Origin: Oscarella lobularis
Lineage: Eukaryota; Porifera; Homoscleromorpha; Homosclerophorida; Oscarellidae
Assembly: GCF_947507565.1 (NCBI RefSeq)
Contig: NC_089186.1
Location: 1,054,001 to 1,118,000, forward strand
Length of the DNA stretch: 64,000 nt
Direction: 5' to 3'
How positions within the stretch are numbered: position 1 is the first letter of the stretch; the number at the start of each line of letters is the position of its first letter. The notes beneath the pieces are model-generated. The model ran no database searches, was not told the DNA's origin, and was given only the letters and a program-made list of their open reading frames with translations. Both the position numbers and the translations under genes were made by a program. Shown one piece after another: positions 44,086 to 56,550 of this stretch.

Positions 44086-44838
44086 CTGTCGTTCATTTCC
44101 CTCTGTGGAGCACAAGCCAACGACTCGATTGCTTATGGCGTTACGCGACTTCCTTTTCGCGGGCAGTTACTGATGTGTTGACCACAGTTACGAGGGAGGG
44201 GAGGGGGAATTAGAGGATTGACAATAGCGTGGGCGCTATACCGTCAGTCAGCTAGTGGACGTGCGGGCAAAGGGCCCCCTCGTCAAGCGCGATGCCCGCC
44301 TTCGTTGATTATATTGCGTGTAATCATCATAGATAAAAATAAACCCGCAACATCACCTTTAGTTAGCCGCCCCTAGCTCGAGACTTTTGTATTCAACTGT
44401 TGTTTAATTAAACGCATGTTCAGTGGGTAATTAGTTGGAGAATCGATGTAGGGGTGGAGAGGGCGTAGGCGATCTCCAGCCGTCGTCGCGTATGCGTGAT
44501 TTCCAAGATGTGTTTGTCGTCCGCGAACTTAGAAGGGTCGATCCGTTTCTCTGTAACGGTCTACGCTCCGGCTCTTCCGACCGTATACCTTCCTTCCATT
44601 TTCGTCTTAATATCCGCTCCCCAACGATGCCTAAAGAGTTAAGGATGCTTACACGTCACCGCAATTAGGCGACATGTAAGATGACCCTCTGCTACGATAT
44701 TAGCAGAAGGAGAAGTGAGGTCATATAAAACGCTTAGATCACCTACGCCAACTCGAAGTCGAACCTGTATAAAATGCGGAACGAAACTGCTGAGCTAAGC
44801 ATATTGAGCTCAAAAAAAAGTTCCCGCTTGACTGAGAG
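44086..44838. other. Intergenic, no gene seen
   Basis: Short frames only. The last 100 bp precede the secreted-protein gene and include TATAAAATGC at about 44768, a possible TATA box about 70 bp before its ATG. Confidence 0.45.
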
Positions 44839-45614
44839 ATGAAGTCTTTGCTCGTTCTCCTTGCAATATGGCTGATGTGCGAGTCATCTCAGCATCGTGG
44901 AAGCTTCACCAAATACCATAAGCTTGTACATTATTTAGCGAACGAACTGTCGCGAGGCCGTGATCTTACAGGCCTGTTTTCAGCTTTGTTGTTCGCCTGA
45001 ACTGCTGAACGAGACTCGGACCGACGACAAAGAATTACCCATGGCCTTTCTCAACTTCAAGTTCGATCGCTTTTCGTTTAACTTAACTGAACACCCGACA
45101 CCCATAGACGAGTTTCTGACAATCAAACACCCTGATTCCGCCGACGGTAGAACCTTCTTCTTGGACACGTTTCACCCTCTACGCCAATCCTGTCAGCGTT
45201 TGGGTGTCGACGAAAACGGTGTCCTCAAAGTGGACTCTGAGGTCGTACTAGCGATTTCGGGTTTCTGATTCGCCTAGGGTGACGTTAATTTTTCTCTAGA
45301 ATAGCACCACTTTTAAACTCATACGTCCGTGCGACAAGCGTTACTACCCTTTCGTAGTTCTCTGCGCAAGTCGCCTGAATCAAAGTCATTTTATTGTTCC
45401 GATGAATGGTTCCATTTGGAAGGTACTTCCTGTTAACAATTGCGACGTCTTGGGCCGTGAATCGCTGAACCACATCGGAAACCGTTTGGAGCGTTATCTT
45501 CATGTACAAAAGCTGTACGCGAATAATCCGTATTTGGCTCCAGAAAAATGTCCTCCGTGGGTCAGAAGAAAGGGTCTTCAATCTAAGCCAGTGTGTGATG
45601 AAAAGAAGCAGTAG
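44839..45614 (+). CDS. Secreted protein of unknown family, three exons, intact
   Basis: Exons 44839-44925, 44972-45241 and 45300-45614, introns of 46 and 58 bp, all phase 0 with GT-AG ends, giving 223 residues. Signal peptide MKSLLVLLAIWLMCESSQ. The mature part has about eight cysteines (CFQLCC, LRQSC, IRPC, VLC, NNC, KCPPW, PVC) and several N-glycosylation sites (NET, NLT, NST, NQS, NGS). It is rich in hydrophobic strands such as LPMAFLNFKFDRFSFNLTEH. No membrane helix follows. The consistent splice phases and absence of stops argue for a live gene. No family recognised. Confidence 0.6.
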
Positions 45615-46119
45615 AGGAACAGACGCGTTTGTGAGTTAGAAATTAGAGTCATTTCCTTTTTCTCTTGAGCCCACTGATGTAACCAACAGCATCAAAAATT
45701 TCCACGTCTAGCTTTAGCTTGATTTCGTCTCTACATATATCCCGTCTGAGGTCACTCGTATTTTCGAAGCCTCCTTGAGGTCTGAATTAAAACTAATCGC
45801 GAGACTCGATTTCAGAATCGCGCTAACTTCTGCATTCCATGCTTAATCTGGTCCGAAAGCCATCCATTAGATCGCGGGCTAAGCGAGAATTAAGTCTGGG
45901 CGAATACGCGCGGCGGCCACGTAGATACGATATATGCACGATCAAGTTTATTTCTATTTTTGGCAATGCAAGATTTTTCGCCTCAATTTCAAGATGGCGG
46001 TAGAGATGCCTTGTAGTCTCCCTTTCTCTTCTTCACAGTTTCGTTTCGCGTCGGATATCGTAGATCGACTTTCGCGGGCTGTTCGTCGAACGGCCCGGAC
46101 ATAGGGTCCCGTATCAAGT
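45615..46119. other. Intergenic, no gene seen
   Basis: Includes the 3' flank of the secreted-protein gene; no other feature supported. Confidence 0.45.
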
Positions 46120-46848
46120 CTCGGACACCATCAAAAGAACCGATCATGGACGTGAGTCCTCTCTTCAGAGGAATCTTCAGAGGAGAGATCAACGACGCCG
46201 TAGACGGTATAGCTTGTTGACTCATAATTCGCTATTTATTTCACTACTCGAAAATCGTTGCAGGTGGACTCTACGCTTAGATATCATGTAGCAGATACGT
46301 GCATTCGAAGCTTCCCTACCGTGTCCCCAACATCAACTTCCAACCTAATCATTTCCTCAACGAAAAAGGCTGTAAATTCCAACGAAGTACGAATGTCACT
46401 AAGAATTATCACGTCAATTAAAAATTTGTTTTATTTCTTAGTGTAATCACATTGTTGGGGTCCGTATGACGGCTCAAAAGAATTTAATTAACCAGACGGC
46501 TAGTTTCTATCCAATTTCTGCAGGAAGATCATTTGTCAATGCATCGTTCGTCAGCGTAGCTTCAAGCACTTATTGCTCTTATATGAGTATCAGCAATAGG
46601 TGACGTCAACAGACGAGCTTCAATAAAATATTTCTATTGATTCTGTTTATTTATAGTTGCACTGGTGCCTTGTTCTTCTCATAGTATCTAAGTATCCCGA
46701 ACATATGATCCTTTGCACTTCTTCGACCAAATGGAAATAAAATTGTCAATAAATTTTTAGTAATTAACGCAATGAGACCGTCTATTTTGCCTGTATTCTT
46801 TTTATTTATTCAGATCACTAGTCAAGTCAGTATTTGGTCATCACGGTC
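46120..46848 (+). repeat. Third copy of the non-coding block seen at 14.5 and 54.8 kb
   Basis: Aligns with about 14500-15185 and 54770-55440, including the exon-like SPLFRGIFRGEINDAVDG here (donor GTATAG follows). A second open piece reads RYVHSKLPYRVPNINFQPNH and FLNEKGCKFQRS. This copy preserves the protein-like reading best and suggests a real ancestral gene of unknown type. Confidence 0.55.
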
Positions 46849-46849
46849 A

Positions 46850-48062
46850 GCTCGTGTTTTTTTCTCAGCGGAACGTCTGCCTTTTACGCTGTCGTGGATC
46901 AATAATTTTGATTCTAGATAGTGTGTCCCAAATATGATGGAGGCCTCTCTCTCACTCTCACCATGGATCCTAGGATCCATGCTCTCACTCTCCCACTCTC
47001 ACTCTCTCTAATCCATGTCACGTGTACGTCCATGCACGTCGTTCTGTAGAGGTTAAATATCCTAATACCGATCACGTGTGAATTTAGTCTCTTTTCTAGG
47101 ATCCGTGGTCTCATTGATTCGTCGCCGTCCTGAAATTAGGAGCCTTCCCATTCAGTGTCGTCGTTCTCGGCCTTGTTTGCAGCGTCTGAAGTACATTCAG
47201 AGAGGAATAAGACGGGCCTATGAGCTCTATCACCATCGGGGCCTCTCATTAGGTTTCATGATGAACATGCACGCGAGATGTGTGCTGCGATCGCTTTTAG
47301 ACAACGCTGCTGCTCAGGCTACCTCAAACGATGCTCATACTTCGAGTAAGTTGTGCACAGACGTACATTTGTCGTCTTTTTCTTTCTGACTCTCCCTATC
47401 GACGCCCTTGCTTATAATTGCCTCTCCAAAACCTTTGCGCCGTTCAGGATCGACATCTACGCTTTCCACCGTAAAGAAGCAACCTCTCTCTTTGGGGGAA
47501 GGGGATGGGGCCCCCTTTCGGGCTCTTTTCTTGTTTCCCTTGTCTCCCTAGCTGCATTGTAAATTTGGGTTTTCGATCCTTAGGTTTTCCAGGAGGGAGG
47601 GATGTAACCCGGCTCATCGTTCTCTATAAAACGTACTAATCTACCTCTTCCCTCGATCTCTATTTTTTTCTCCAGGGTCGCGAACTTTTTTATTGTTTGG
47701 ACGCGGCTAAGAGGCTTGTTGAATGTATGCAATCTCTCAGCCTTGGTCATTCCTTTCAGTTTCTCTGTTCCCCGATGTTTGGAGGGAATGAGGAGAGGTC
47801 AGGTGACGTCCTCTTCTGGCCTCGCAGAGAATAAGCGAACATGGGATTGCCAATGAAGTGGAAGGGAAGATGCATGAATAGGCTGGACGGAATGGCGTTT
47901 GATTTCACTTCAGTCACTTATTGCCGAGCACAAAGCGAAAATCAATTGAAGGTAGAAGACGCTCAAGAGACCTATTTTGTAGTCTTCTACGTAGATTGCG
48001 CTTTGTAATAGTTGGAATGCTGACGTAGCCGGAAGGGTCCTGAGCATGACCCTTGCATCAGA
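46850..48062 (+). repeat. 1.2-kb block duplicated at 57447-58671
   Basis: High similarity from GCGGAACGTCTGCC to GAGCATGAC. One open stretch (GIRRAYELYHHRGLSLGFMM, then SLLDNAAAQATSNDAHTSS at a GTAAGT donor, about 47346) could be an exon. The partner copy has a stop in the same stretch, so coding is doubtful. It also has a CTCACTCTC-rich segment and a CCATGGATCCTAGGATCCAT palindrome at about 46960. 48063-48215 shows nothing further. Confidence 0.6.
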
Positions 48063-48215
48063 TTGTTGAGCCAGCCACCACTCTTTCAACCGGTTGTGTG
48101 TCCTTTGGTAGATGATAAACTTACTTTCTTTTCATCCGTATGTCACTACAAACGGGCAAGGATCGGAGAAAGATAGATTTCATGTGCGCACGCGCAAATA
48201 AACGAACACGGAACT

Positions 48216-51200
48216 ATGGACGTCCGGACGACTGCCGGACGTACTTCGACCGGTGCGTTATCGTGTCCTGCTAGGTTCGTTTTAGCTTTCTTCACCGCCA
48301 TCGCAAACAATAAAGTGAAACGCGTTGGCCAATTCGTGAGGGAATATCCAGACGAGTGGAAAATCGTTGTAAACGAGGTATGTGATAGCTCGCAGCATCG
48401 CCACTCTGCCAAGTGTCCTAAATTTATATTTCTACTTTCGCTACGGCAACGTTCGACCCGAAAAGATTTAGAATACAAATATGTAGAATAGCCTCGCGTC
48501 TTTTCCCCTCTCGGTTTATCCGGGAGATGGAAAAAGGCCTGGCCACGCGAGGCTTATATAGAAAGAGACAGAAGCTTTAATTTTCGCAATCAATCCGCTT
48601 TACATGTGGCATTCATCCAGGAGGGCATGAACGCGATGGCGTATGCTATTATCTGCAATTCTTTGGACGTGGCTAAATATTTTCTCCTGGTGGGATGGGA
48701 CATCGAGAGTTCGGTCTATGAGGTACTGTATACAAGTTACATGGCTTTTTTAGGGTCAGATCTTTTCAATATTTTTTGATTATAGAATGGAGTAACTGCG
48801 TTTCTTTTTGCTGTGAATCGGGGATCTGTAAAAGGCGTCGATTTATTTGTGAGGAAAGGTTGCAACATCTATGCTTTTACCGACGTCAGCGCTTAATTGA
48901 ATAAAAATAACGAATATTTGGATTTTTCGTGTTCTAACGTCTTTTTAGCATGGAAATGGAGCTTTGGCTTTGGCGTGTTTTCGAGGTCATCTTCCAATGG
49001 TTAAGAAAGTTATGAAACTGGGGTTCAACGTCCGCGGAGTAGATGCTATATGTCGTTTAATTAGATAATTTCTTATTTTATGTTACTCATCAGAATGACT
49101 ACAGTCCGTTGCACTGCGCAGCTCATCGTAGACATGTGGAAACTGCCTTGTATCTAATCGAGAATGGGGCCAGTGTTGAAGCTAAAACTGACGTAATAAA
49201 GCTGAAATGACTATAAAGTTTTTGCATTTTTGTTTTAGTTTGGGCTTACGCCATTTCTGGTGGCTTGTTCATTTGATCGCGTTGAGATTATTGATCTTCT
49301 GGTGTCCAAAGGTTGCAATATTCATGCTAAGGAAATGGTACGTTATTTATCTACAAATTTTAGCATATTAATTTGATACGTCTTTGTAGCAAGGGCACGG
49401 AGCCCTGGCTATAGCGAGTTTGAAGGGCAAACTGAGAGTCGTTGAGAAGTTGATTCACCTCGGTTGGGATCCTAACGAAGCAGACGTAGTAGGCAGCCAA
49501 TGATGTACACGTGCTCGAGGCCAAATTTGTCACATAGAATGGCTACTCTTCTTTGCACTGGGCCGCTAAAAATGGACGCCTTTTAGTGGCTGATTTTCTT
49601 ATCAGTAAAGGAGCTAGGCTCGAAGGTCAAGTTGTTGTAAGTTTAGTTGTTTCCTCCGCGCGATATGTATAGCTTTTATGTTTTTAGTCCGGATACACGC
49701 CTTATCTTGTGGCGTGTGACGGCCACAGTGTGGATATGATCGATCTGCTGATCGCCAAAGGCTGCAATATACGTTCAAAGAGCAAAGTGAATTTTTTCGC
49801 TCGCGTTCAGTTAGAAAGAGGCAACGAAGTGTTTAGAGAGGAAACGGAGCCTTGGCAATGGCAAGCTGTAATGGAAATCTTAAGATTGCTGAAAAGTTAA
49901 TTCAACTGGGGCTGGACGTGAACGAAGCTCATTTTGTAGGAACGTTCTGGGCTTTGCTTTTGTATTTAATTATTTATTTATTTAGTGCGGCTATACTTCT
50001 TTGCACTGGGCAGTTGCCAAAGGGCATATCGACCTAGCAGAGTTTCTTATTGAAAAGGGTGCCAATCTGGAAGCTGAAAGCAAAGTGCTTGTTTTCTTTA
50101 AGAACTTTAAGTCAGCAAATTTTTTTGTTGGATAGAAAGCTGAAACGCCCTTTCTTGTTGCTTGTAAATCCGAGCGCATTGATTTGGTCGAGCTTCTGGT
50201 GTCGAAAAATTGCAATATTCTTGCCAAGGGCGAGGCAATGTTCTTAATCAAGCGTATTTAGTTATAAACTGTTTTGATTTTATTGTAGAAAGGAGATGGA
50301 GCCTTGGCAATTGCGAGTTATAGAAGGAACCTTGATCTTGCCGAGAAGTTGCTTCAACTGGGATTGGACATCAATGAACCTCATTCTGTGAGAGTTCACT
50401 AACCAAGATAATTTTGTGGCATTTCTTTTTTATTTAGCGTGGTTTTACTTGCTTGCACATAGCAGCCTACAAAGGGCTTCGAGATCTAGCAGATTTTTGT
50501 ATTGAAAATGGTGCAGAGCTCGAAGCCAAAGACGAGGTTGGAAATTTCTTTTTATTCAAAAGCTATTTTATAGGCTTTATTTGTTATGGCTACTAATTTC
50601 TCTTGTTTTTTTATATAGAACGGATGCACTCCGATTTGGTGTTGCTTTGCAAGCGGCAATCTGCATATGCTTGAACTTCTCATACTTAAGGGATGCGACA
50701 TTAATGCAAAAAATAAGGAATGTCTTTTTATGCGTAATTTTTATCTCACTTACTCTGACTTTCAGATGGGTATTGGGGCATTGGCTGCAGCAAGCGCTAG
50801 TGGGAAGATAGAAATGGCAAGAAAACTCCTCGTAATGGAGTGCTTGGTGACTGACACAGACTATGTAAGTCATCGCATCCATGTTCTGCTTTTGTTGAAA
50901 TTTTGTCGCCTTATCACTTTACTAGTTTCGTTGTACTTCACTTCACATAGCAGCTAAGTGTAATAGACCGCTTGTTGTCAATCTCCTTCTTGATTGGGAC
51001 GCCGACATCGAAGCTCAAGACAAAGTTTGATTTATTAAGAAGACGAAAAAATAGCGTCTTTGCCTTGCCAACTTTTAGTGGGGGCGAACGCCGTTTCTTC
51101 ATGCCGTTTGTGCTGGACAGACTGAGTCTGCCAAGCTTCTTCTGAGCAAGGGCTGCAGTATTCACGCTCTTGATAAGGCAATTTTTGTGCTTTTTTGTCA

Positions 51201-54189
51201 GTTTGGCTTAGATAAAGAAACGTTCTAGGAAGGCTATGGGGCAATGGCGTTAGCCTGCATTGAAAACCATTACGATTTGGCAGAATCACTAATAGTGAAT
51301 TTTCCTAACGAGGTTGGTCTTATTTTGTCCGCTATCATTGACTTTCAAGTTCGGCTGTATTTGTACAATATCAGGATTTGAACGACGTTCTTCATTTTGT
51401 TTCTCAGCGTGATTTTCATAGGGTAACTGACCTGCTGATTTCAAAAGGTGTCAATAGCGAAGCACGAGATAAGGTTTATATTGTATTAGCCTTACTTTGG
51501 TTTTTGTTAATTTAGCCGGTTTTCTAGTGGGGCTGCACTCCTCTTCTCACGGCTATTGAATTTGGCTCTGATAACGTCATTGAGCTGCTGCTACAAAAAG
51601 GTTGCAATGTTTTTGCATTGACGAAGAAAGGCGAATCTGCTTTGGATGTGGCACTTATGGGAGGACGCCTAGATCTTTTTCATCGCTTCGTCAAAGCGGG
51701 AATCAAGGCCTCGCAACTATTGCAGGTGCTGTGAAAGTGAAAAATCGATTCTAAGATCAAAATTAAAATCAGGAAAGTCGGCAATTTCTGTCTAAAGCGG
51801 CAGCTAGAGGAAGTGAAGCAGCTGCTCATTTTCTTGAAGAGGTTTAATTAATTGTACTGATTGGCAGAGCGATTTCGATTGACTTACTGCGTGTTTATCA
51901 GATAAACATTATACAGGTCTCTGAAGAGCCTTTGAAATGGACTTCTCCTCAGGAATGCCACTGAGCACCTTCTGTTTCGTAGAGATATGTTTGCGTTTAG
52001 GAAAGAGACGATCTGCTGCAGGAAATCGATTTGCTTAATCGCAAGCTGGCAGAGCGAGAGGGTTCTTTTCCTTCTGAGAAAGAAGATGAGTTAGCAGTGG
52101 AAGAGAGTCTCAGTGCCGGTACCGAAGTGAGAGCTTTTTGTTATCATAGCGAGTGGCAGTAAAACGAATTTTAGGAAGAGGAAGGGCAGCAACAGTTCAA
52201 AGATCTTTCTCTGGCTTTTTCTAGAAAGGAAGAGGTATTGAGTCGCTTGCAGGATGTGGCAAGGGAAATGAAAGCAAACTACGAGGCCAAAGAAGCTGCT
52301 GATAAATCAATTATCAGTACGCACACCTAATATATGTGCAGTATCAAGTATTGCCAATTTTTGTAGCGAGATTAGAAAGCGAAGCAAATGAAAGAAACAA
52401 GATTCTCGAGGCTCAAGCTTGCGAAATCGGTAAGCGATTCGGTGCGGGATTTTTGTATTTCTTAAATAAAGGTTGCCTGTTTGTAAAGCGCAACTGAAGG
52501 CCTTTGCTGACAACAAGGAAGTTGAAATCGAGAGGACACTAGAAGAAACTGATGCTTTGAAACAAGAGAATGGTAAATAATGTTTGATTTAGAAGTTTTA
52601 CGTGAAAGGCCTTATTTTAGCAGAAAAAGTCGATTTTCTGGAAAGAAAATTGACTTCAGCTGAAACCGATAACAGTAATTCCAACGTTAGTTCATACTTG
52701 CAAACTTAGCGTTTTTTTCAAATTCTGTAGTGCAACTAAGAGCTACTGCTAAGGAAAAAGATCTTCAAATCGAAAACGCAAGTAAAGTAAACTCTGCAAT
52801 AAGACTTGAGCACGGTAGGAAACTTTGCAGAGATGTTAACGTTTTCTAAGGCTTTTTGTATTTTCAGAAAGAAACGTCCATTTTTACCAGGAAAGATTCG
52901 CTGGAGCGCAGATGGAGCGCAGTGAGAGCATCCTGATTCTTTCTGCTTTTTACCCCTAAGTGTCTATTGGATATCTTATCTAATTTTAGCTCTTCTGAAA
53001 ACCGCACTTGAAGAAGCGTATCTCCAAATTGAGAGCGCCAAAAGGGAGAAAGATGCTCTTAGTCTCGAACACGGTATGAAGCAATAATTTTGCACCAGTA
53101 TTGTTTGAACTGTACATGTAGCCAATTTAAATGACCTCTTCCAAGAAACACAGGCGGAGTTGAGGGCTGTCATTGGGGAAATAGCCGAAAAAGAGAATCA
53201 ACTTAGAAAAGCCAAAGTACAGGAAGAATTTCTTCACATTCCAGTTGGAGACGTCAGAATGACGGACCTCAAACTCGGAGAAGGTGGCTATGGAGGTGTT
53301 AGTCAATAGAAATGTATCTGAACTAACCGGAATAATATTATCGCGTTTAGAAGTAAGAGTGGGCTACTGGCGTGGCTGCCCTGTAGCTGTCAAAATGTTC
53401 TACGAGTTTCTTAACACCGACTATCACCTTCGACTCTTTCAGCAAGAAATTGCCGTCTGCGTTCGCGCTCGCCATCCCAACGTCGTCTTCCTATGCGGCG
53501 TAACGACGGAGAATGGTGTTCCGTTCCGAATCATCACCGAACTTCTTGAAGGATCGCTATCTGAAGTCATCAGGGCCTCACTTCGTTCAGAATGGCCGCT
53601 TTCGTTGCGCGAGAAAATAGACCTCGCGTTGGGAACGACGGCCGGAATCACGTATCTTCATCAGCTCGGGCCCGATGGTGTTCTCCACGGTGACATCCGC
53701 CCTTGAAACGTCGTCATAACGTCGTTTATGGAAGCCAAAGTGTGCGATTTGGGAGCCGCTCGCTTAGCCAAGATGTCTCTCTCAGCCGGACCATTGAGTC
53801 CCCAATATTTGGCTCCGGAGCGAACGCCAGATACGTGTCCTGGCGCGGCGCACAATACAAAGATGGCCGACGTGTGTAGTCTAGGAGTTACCCTTGTTGA
53901 ATTGATGACCGGGGAACTTCCTGTTGCCAGTCATCGATTCGAACAAGCTTCTAAGGTCGGTCATCTCGTTATGAAGAAGATGTGTCGCGATATGATTTGC
54001 GTTGATCCGAACGCAAGGCCGACTGCCGCCGAGTGTTTGACGCAATTAGAACGAGTGCAAGAGTCAGATGAATATGATCGGTGCTATCCGAAAAGATTGG
54101 TAAAAGGTAGACTGTATGGAGAAGATCAGGTAACTTTGGTATTTCCTCTGTTACCGCAACGTCGCTCAGTGAAAAGTTACATTTCTTAG
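48216..54189 (+). pseudogene. Ankyrin-array/coiled-coil/TKL-type kinase gene (copy 2), kinase part disabled
   Basis: The ATG at 48216 opens the first exon (FVLAFFTAIANNKVKRVGQF), donor at 48378. About nineteen exons of ~100 nt follow to 51735, each one 33-residue ankyrin repeat, with introns near 50 nt. Examples: NDYSPLHCAAHRRHVETALY, SGYTPYLVACDGHSVDMIDL, CGYTSLHWAVAKGHIDLAEF. Coiled-coil exons follow (DLLQEIDLLNRKLAEREG) and then a kinase with VAVKMF, HGDIRP, DLG and APE motifs. Lesions relative to copy 1: TGG to TAG plus a lost base near 52708, and TGA at 53704-53706 inside the catalytic loop right after HGDIRP. The frame is otherwise open to 54189. The ankyrin part could still give a kinase-less protein. 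An E1-unrelated palindromic element sits in the first intron. Confidence 0.75.
48489..48556. repeat. Palindromic foldback element, member 3 (in an intron)
   Basis: Outer arms AGCCTCGCGT and ACGCGAGGCT are intact while the inner left arm has lost the GGCCAGG part. It lies in the first intron of the ankyrin gene, ending a few bases before the next exon's acceptor. Confidence 0.75.
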
Positions 54190-55682
54190 TCTTGCTTATC
54201 TATAGCTACATAGGTTTTCATCTGTTATTGACGTAATAGTATTTATTGCTGCTTTTGTCTAGCGTACGTAGATTCTGATTGCAGCTTGAGTGGTGATCTA
54301 TAGAGTACGTGAAGTATAGTTGTGCTCTTAATCGAAATGGCTCAAAGCACGGACTTCGCTCCGTTGCCTCGTTTCATCTCTAGCGTTTCTTTTTTTTTGA
54401 AACAGTGATTTTGATGCTAATGCCGGTTTCGACTTGCCTCAAAAGAAAGGAAATCGGCTTTGCGCCTTCCCTACAGACGGGCTACAGTCAATGGCTACAG
54501 TCGATGTCAATTATTGAAAGAATATCTCGATTTCGTCGCCAAACCTGCAAAAATCGCAAACACTACTAAAATAACACAAAAATTTATTGTGTTCGTAAAA
54601 TATCAAAAAATTATTGTGTTCTGTTGAATGTGCGTCATGGGTCTGACCACATGACGTCGCTCTGCATGCAGCGCGCTAAGTATGTGTATCGAGGTCTCGT
54701 TTCTCCTATCTTTCTCGTTCTTCACGAGTCCCACGCGACTGGGTCTATTGGACAGGTTCTAAAAAAAGACCGATCGTAGACGAGAGTTCTCTCTTGTGCG
54801 GAACCTTGTTCGGGAAGATCAACAACGCCGTAGACTATGTACACGCATAATTTGCTACTCGAAAAGCACTGCAGGCGGACTCTACGCTTAGATTTGGCAG
54901 GTACGTGCATTCGAAGCTCCCCCACCGTGTCCACGCTCCCGGCATCACTGCAACTTGCAACACTTCGCAACTCTAATCATTTTCTTGACGCCAAAGGCTG
55001 TAAATTTTTCGAATATCAATAAGAATTTTTACGTCAAAAAAAATGTATTTATTTCTTAGTGTAATAAATTGGTTGTTGACTGTACGACGGCTCAAAAGAA
55101 TTTAACTAACCAGACGACTAGTTTCTATTCAATTTTTGCTGAGAGTTTATTGGTCAATGCATTGTTCGTCAGCGTAGCTTCAAGCACTTATCGCTATTAC
55201 GTATATGAGTACATCGGCAATAGGTGACGTCACCAGACGAGCTCTAATAGATTATTTTTATTGATTCTCTTTACTTATAGTGGCACTGGTATTGTTGTTA
55301 AGTATCCCCTTTGCACTTCTTCGACCAAACGTAAATAAAATGGTCAATGAATTTTAGTAATTAACGCATTGAGACCGTCTATTTTGCCTCAATTCTTTTT
55401 ATTTATTCAGATCACTATTCAAGTCAGTATTTGGTCATCACATCCACGGAGGTCGCAATGGAGTTTCTGGCGGATACTGGGGCATGATTGTCGAGGCTAG
55501 TGGTAAAGCTTCTTTGGCGCTTAGACAAAGTACAGTTGATATACGGGAGTGCTGCTAGTCAGTATTCCCGACGTCACTACTTAGGCTATTTATAGTTGCC
55601 TTGTCGCTAGGGGACAGTTAATTAGGGCGGTACCAATCCTAGACCCTGAGAGGGGCATCCGGGAAAGCGAGAAAAGGTCTAA
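54190..55682 (+). repeat. 3' flank of kinase copy 2, matching 12.8-15.4 kb
   Basis: Aligns with the sequence after kinase copy 1 but lacks the hAT MITE and the E1 element present there, so those inserted after the duplication. A 33-bp segment near 55626 is absent from the other copy. No gene supported. Confidence 0.65.
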
Positions 55683-55839
55683 AGAAACGTCTTATTTTTT
55701 ATCAGGGTACACTTCCAAAATGTTTGCGTCAAACGTATACCTGCTATCTACGTGTAGATCTACGTCTACACGTTCGCGCCGCCTTCTCTCTGTAAGAGAA
55801 AAATTAATTTATTGTTAATTAGCAATTATTTCGTTTTAG

Positions 55840-56212
55840 CCGCCACTCCCTACGACATGCAGCAGATGCACCAGCACGTGCAGAAACATGTGCATAACAC
55901 AATTCAAGCCACTGAAAAACTATGAAGTAGTACGAATCAATCTGTCTTTCACACGGCGTACGATCCCCTTCCCCCAAAGAAAATTAGTAATCTCTTTCCT
56001 GAATTCCTATTCTAGATTCCCTTTAAGAGGTTTACTCTTTCTGGATCGCCGGAGTGAGTCCATTTGCAAAGCGGCACAGGAGCATGACGTAGATGCCATA
56101 GTGATGGGATCACGTGGTGAGAATACTGCGAGTAGAATGTCTCTGGGCAGTGTGAGCACGTACGCGCTCCACCACGCCAGTGTGCCCGTCGTCATTGTTC
56201 CGCGCATGCAAG
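55840..56212 (+). pseudogene. Universal stress protein (UspA family), two exons, frameshifted
   Basis: Exon 55840-55925 reads YDMQQMHQHVQKHVHNTIQA, then hits TGA just before a GTAGTA donor. The exon from 56016 reads IPFKRFTLSGSPE, shifts by one base at about 56053, then continues ICKAAQEHDVDAIVMGSRGE and LGSVSTYALHHASVPVVIVP. The VMGSRG and SVS-x-x-A/LHHA-x-x-PV-x-I/V-VP signatures are those of the ATP-binding half of Usp domains. Two lesions in under 400 bp point to a pseudogene. The first exon(s) are not found upstream. Confidence 0.75.
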
Positions 56213-56550
56213 TCGTTCGCTTCGCCGCCCGGAAAAGTATAGGGAGGGCGAACGTTTTTTGGACTCGCGACCACGTTATTACGATTTATCACCCGGGACG
56301 GTACGCTCACTCACCTTGCCTCGCTTCCTTTATTTACGCAGCTTTTGAGTATAAGCCTCATATACGTATGTCACTTCCTTCGTTTTCCTTGCTAAATTTA
56401 GTTTGATAGTTTCCGCTCGCGTGCAGTTGGCTCGCGAATGCTATTTGCTTAATTGGAAAAGGAAAGCGAGGATCTATGCAAGCAGAGAAGACGGATCGTT
56501 TTGAGAAGACTTTATTTCACATTAGGAACATTAGACCTATGCCATGGTTC

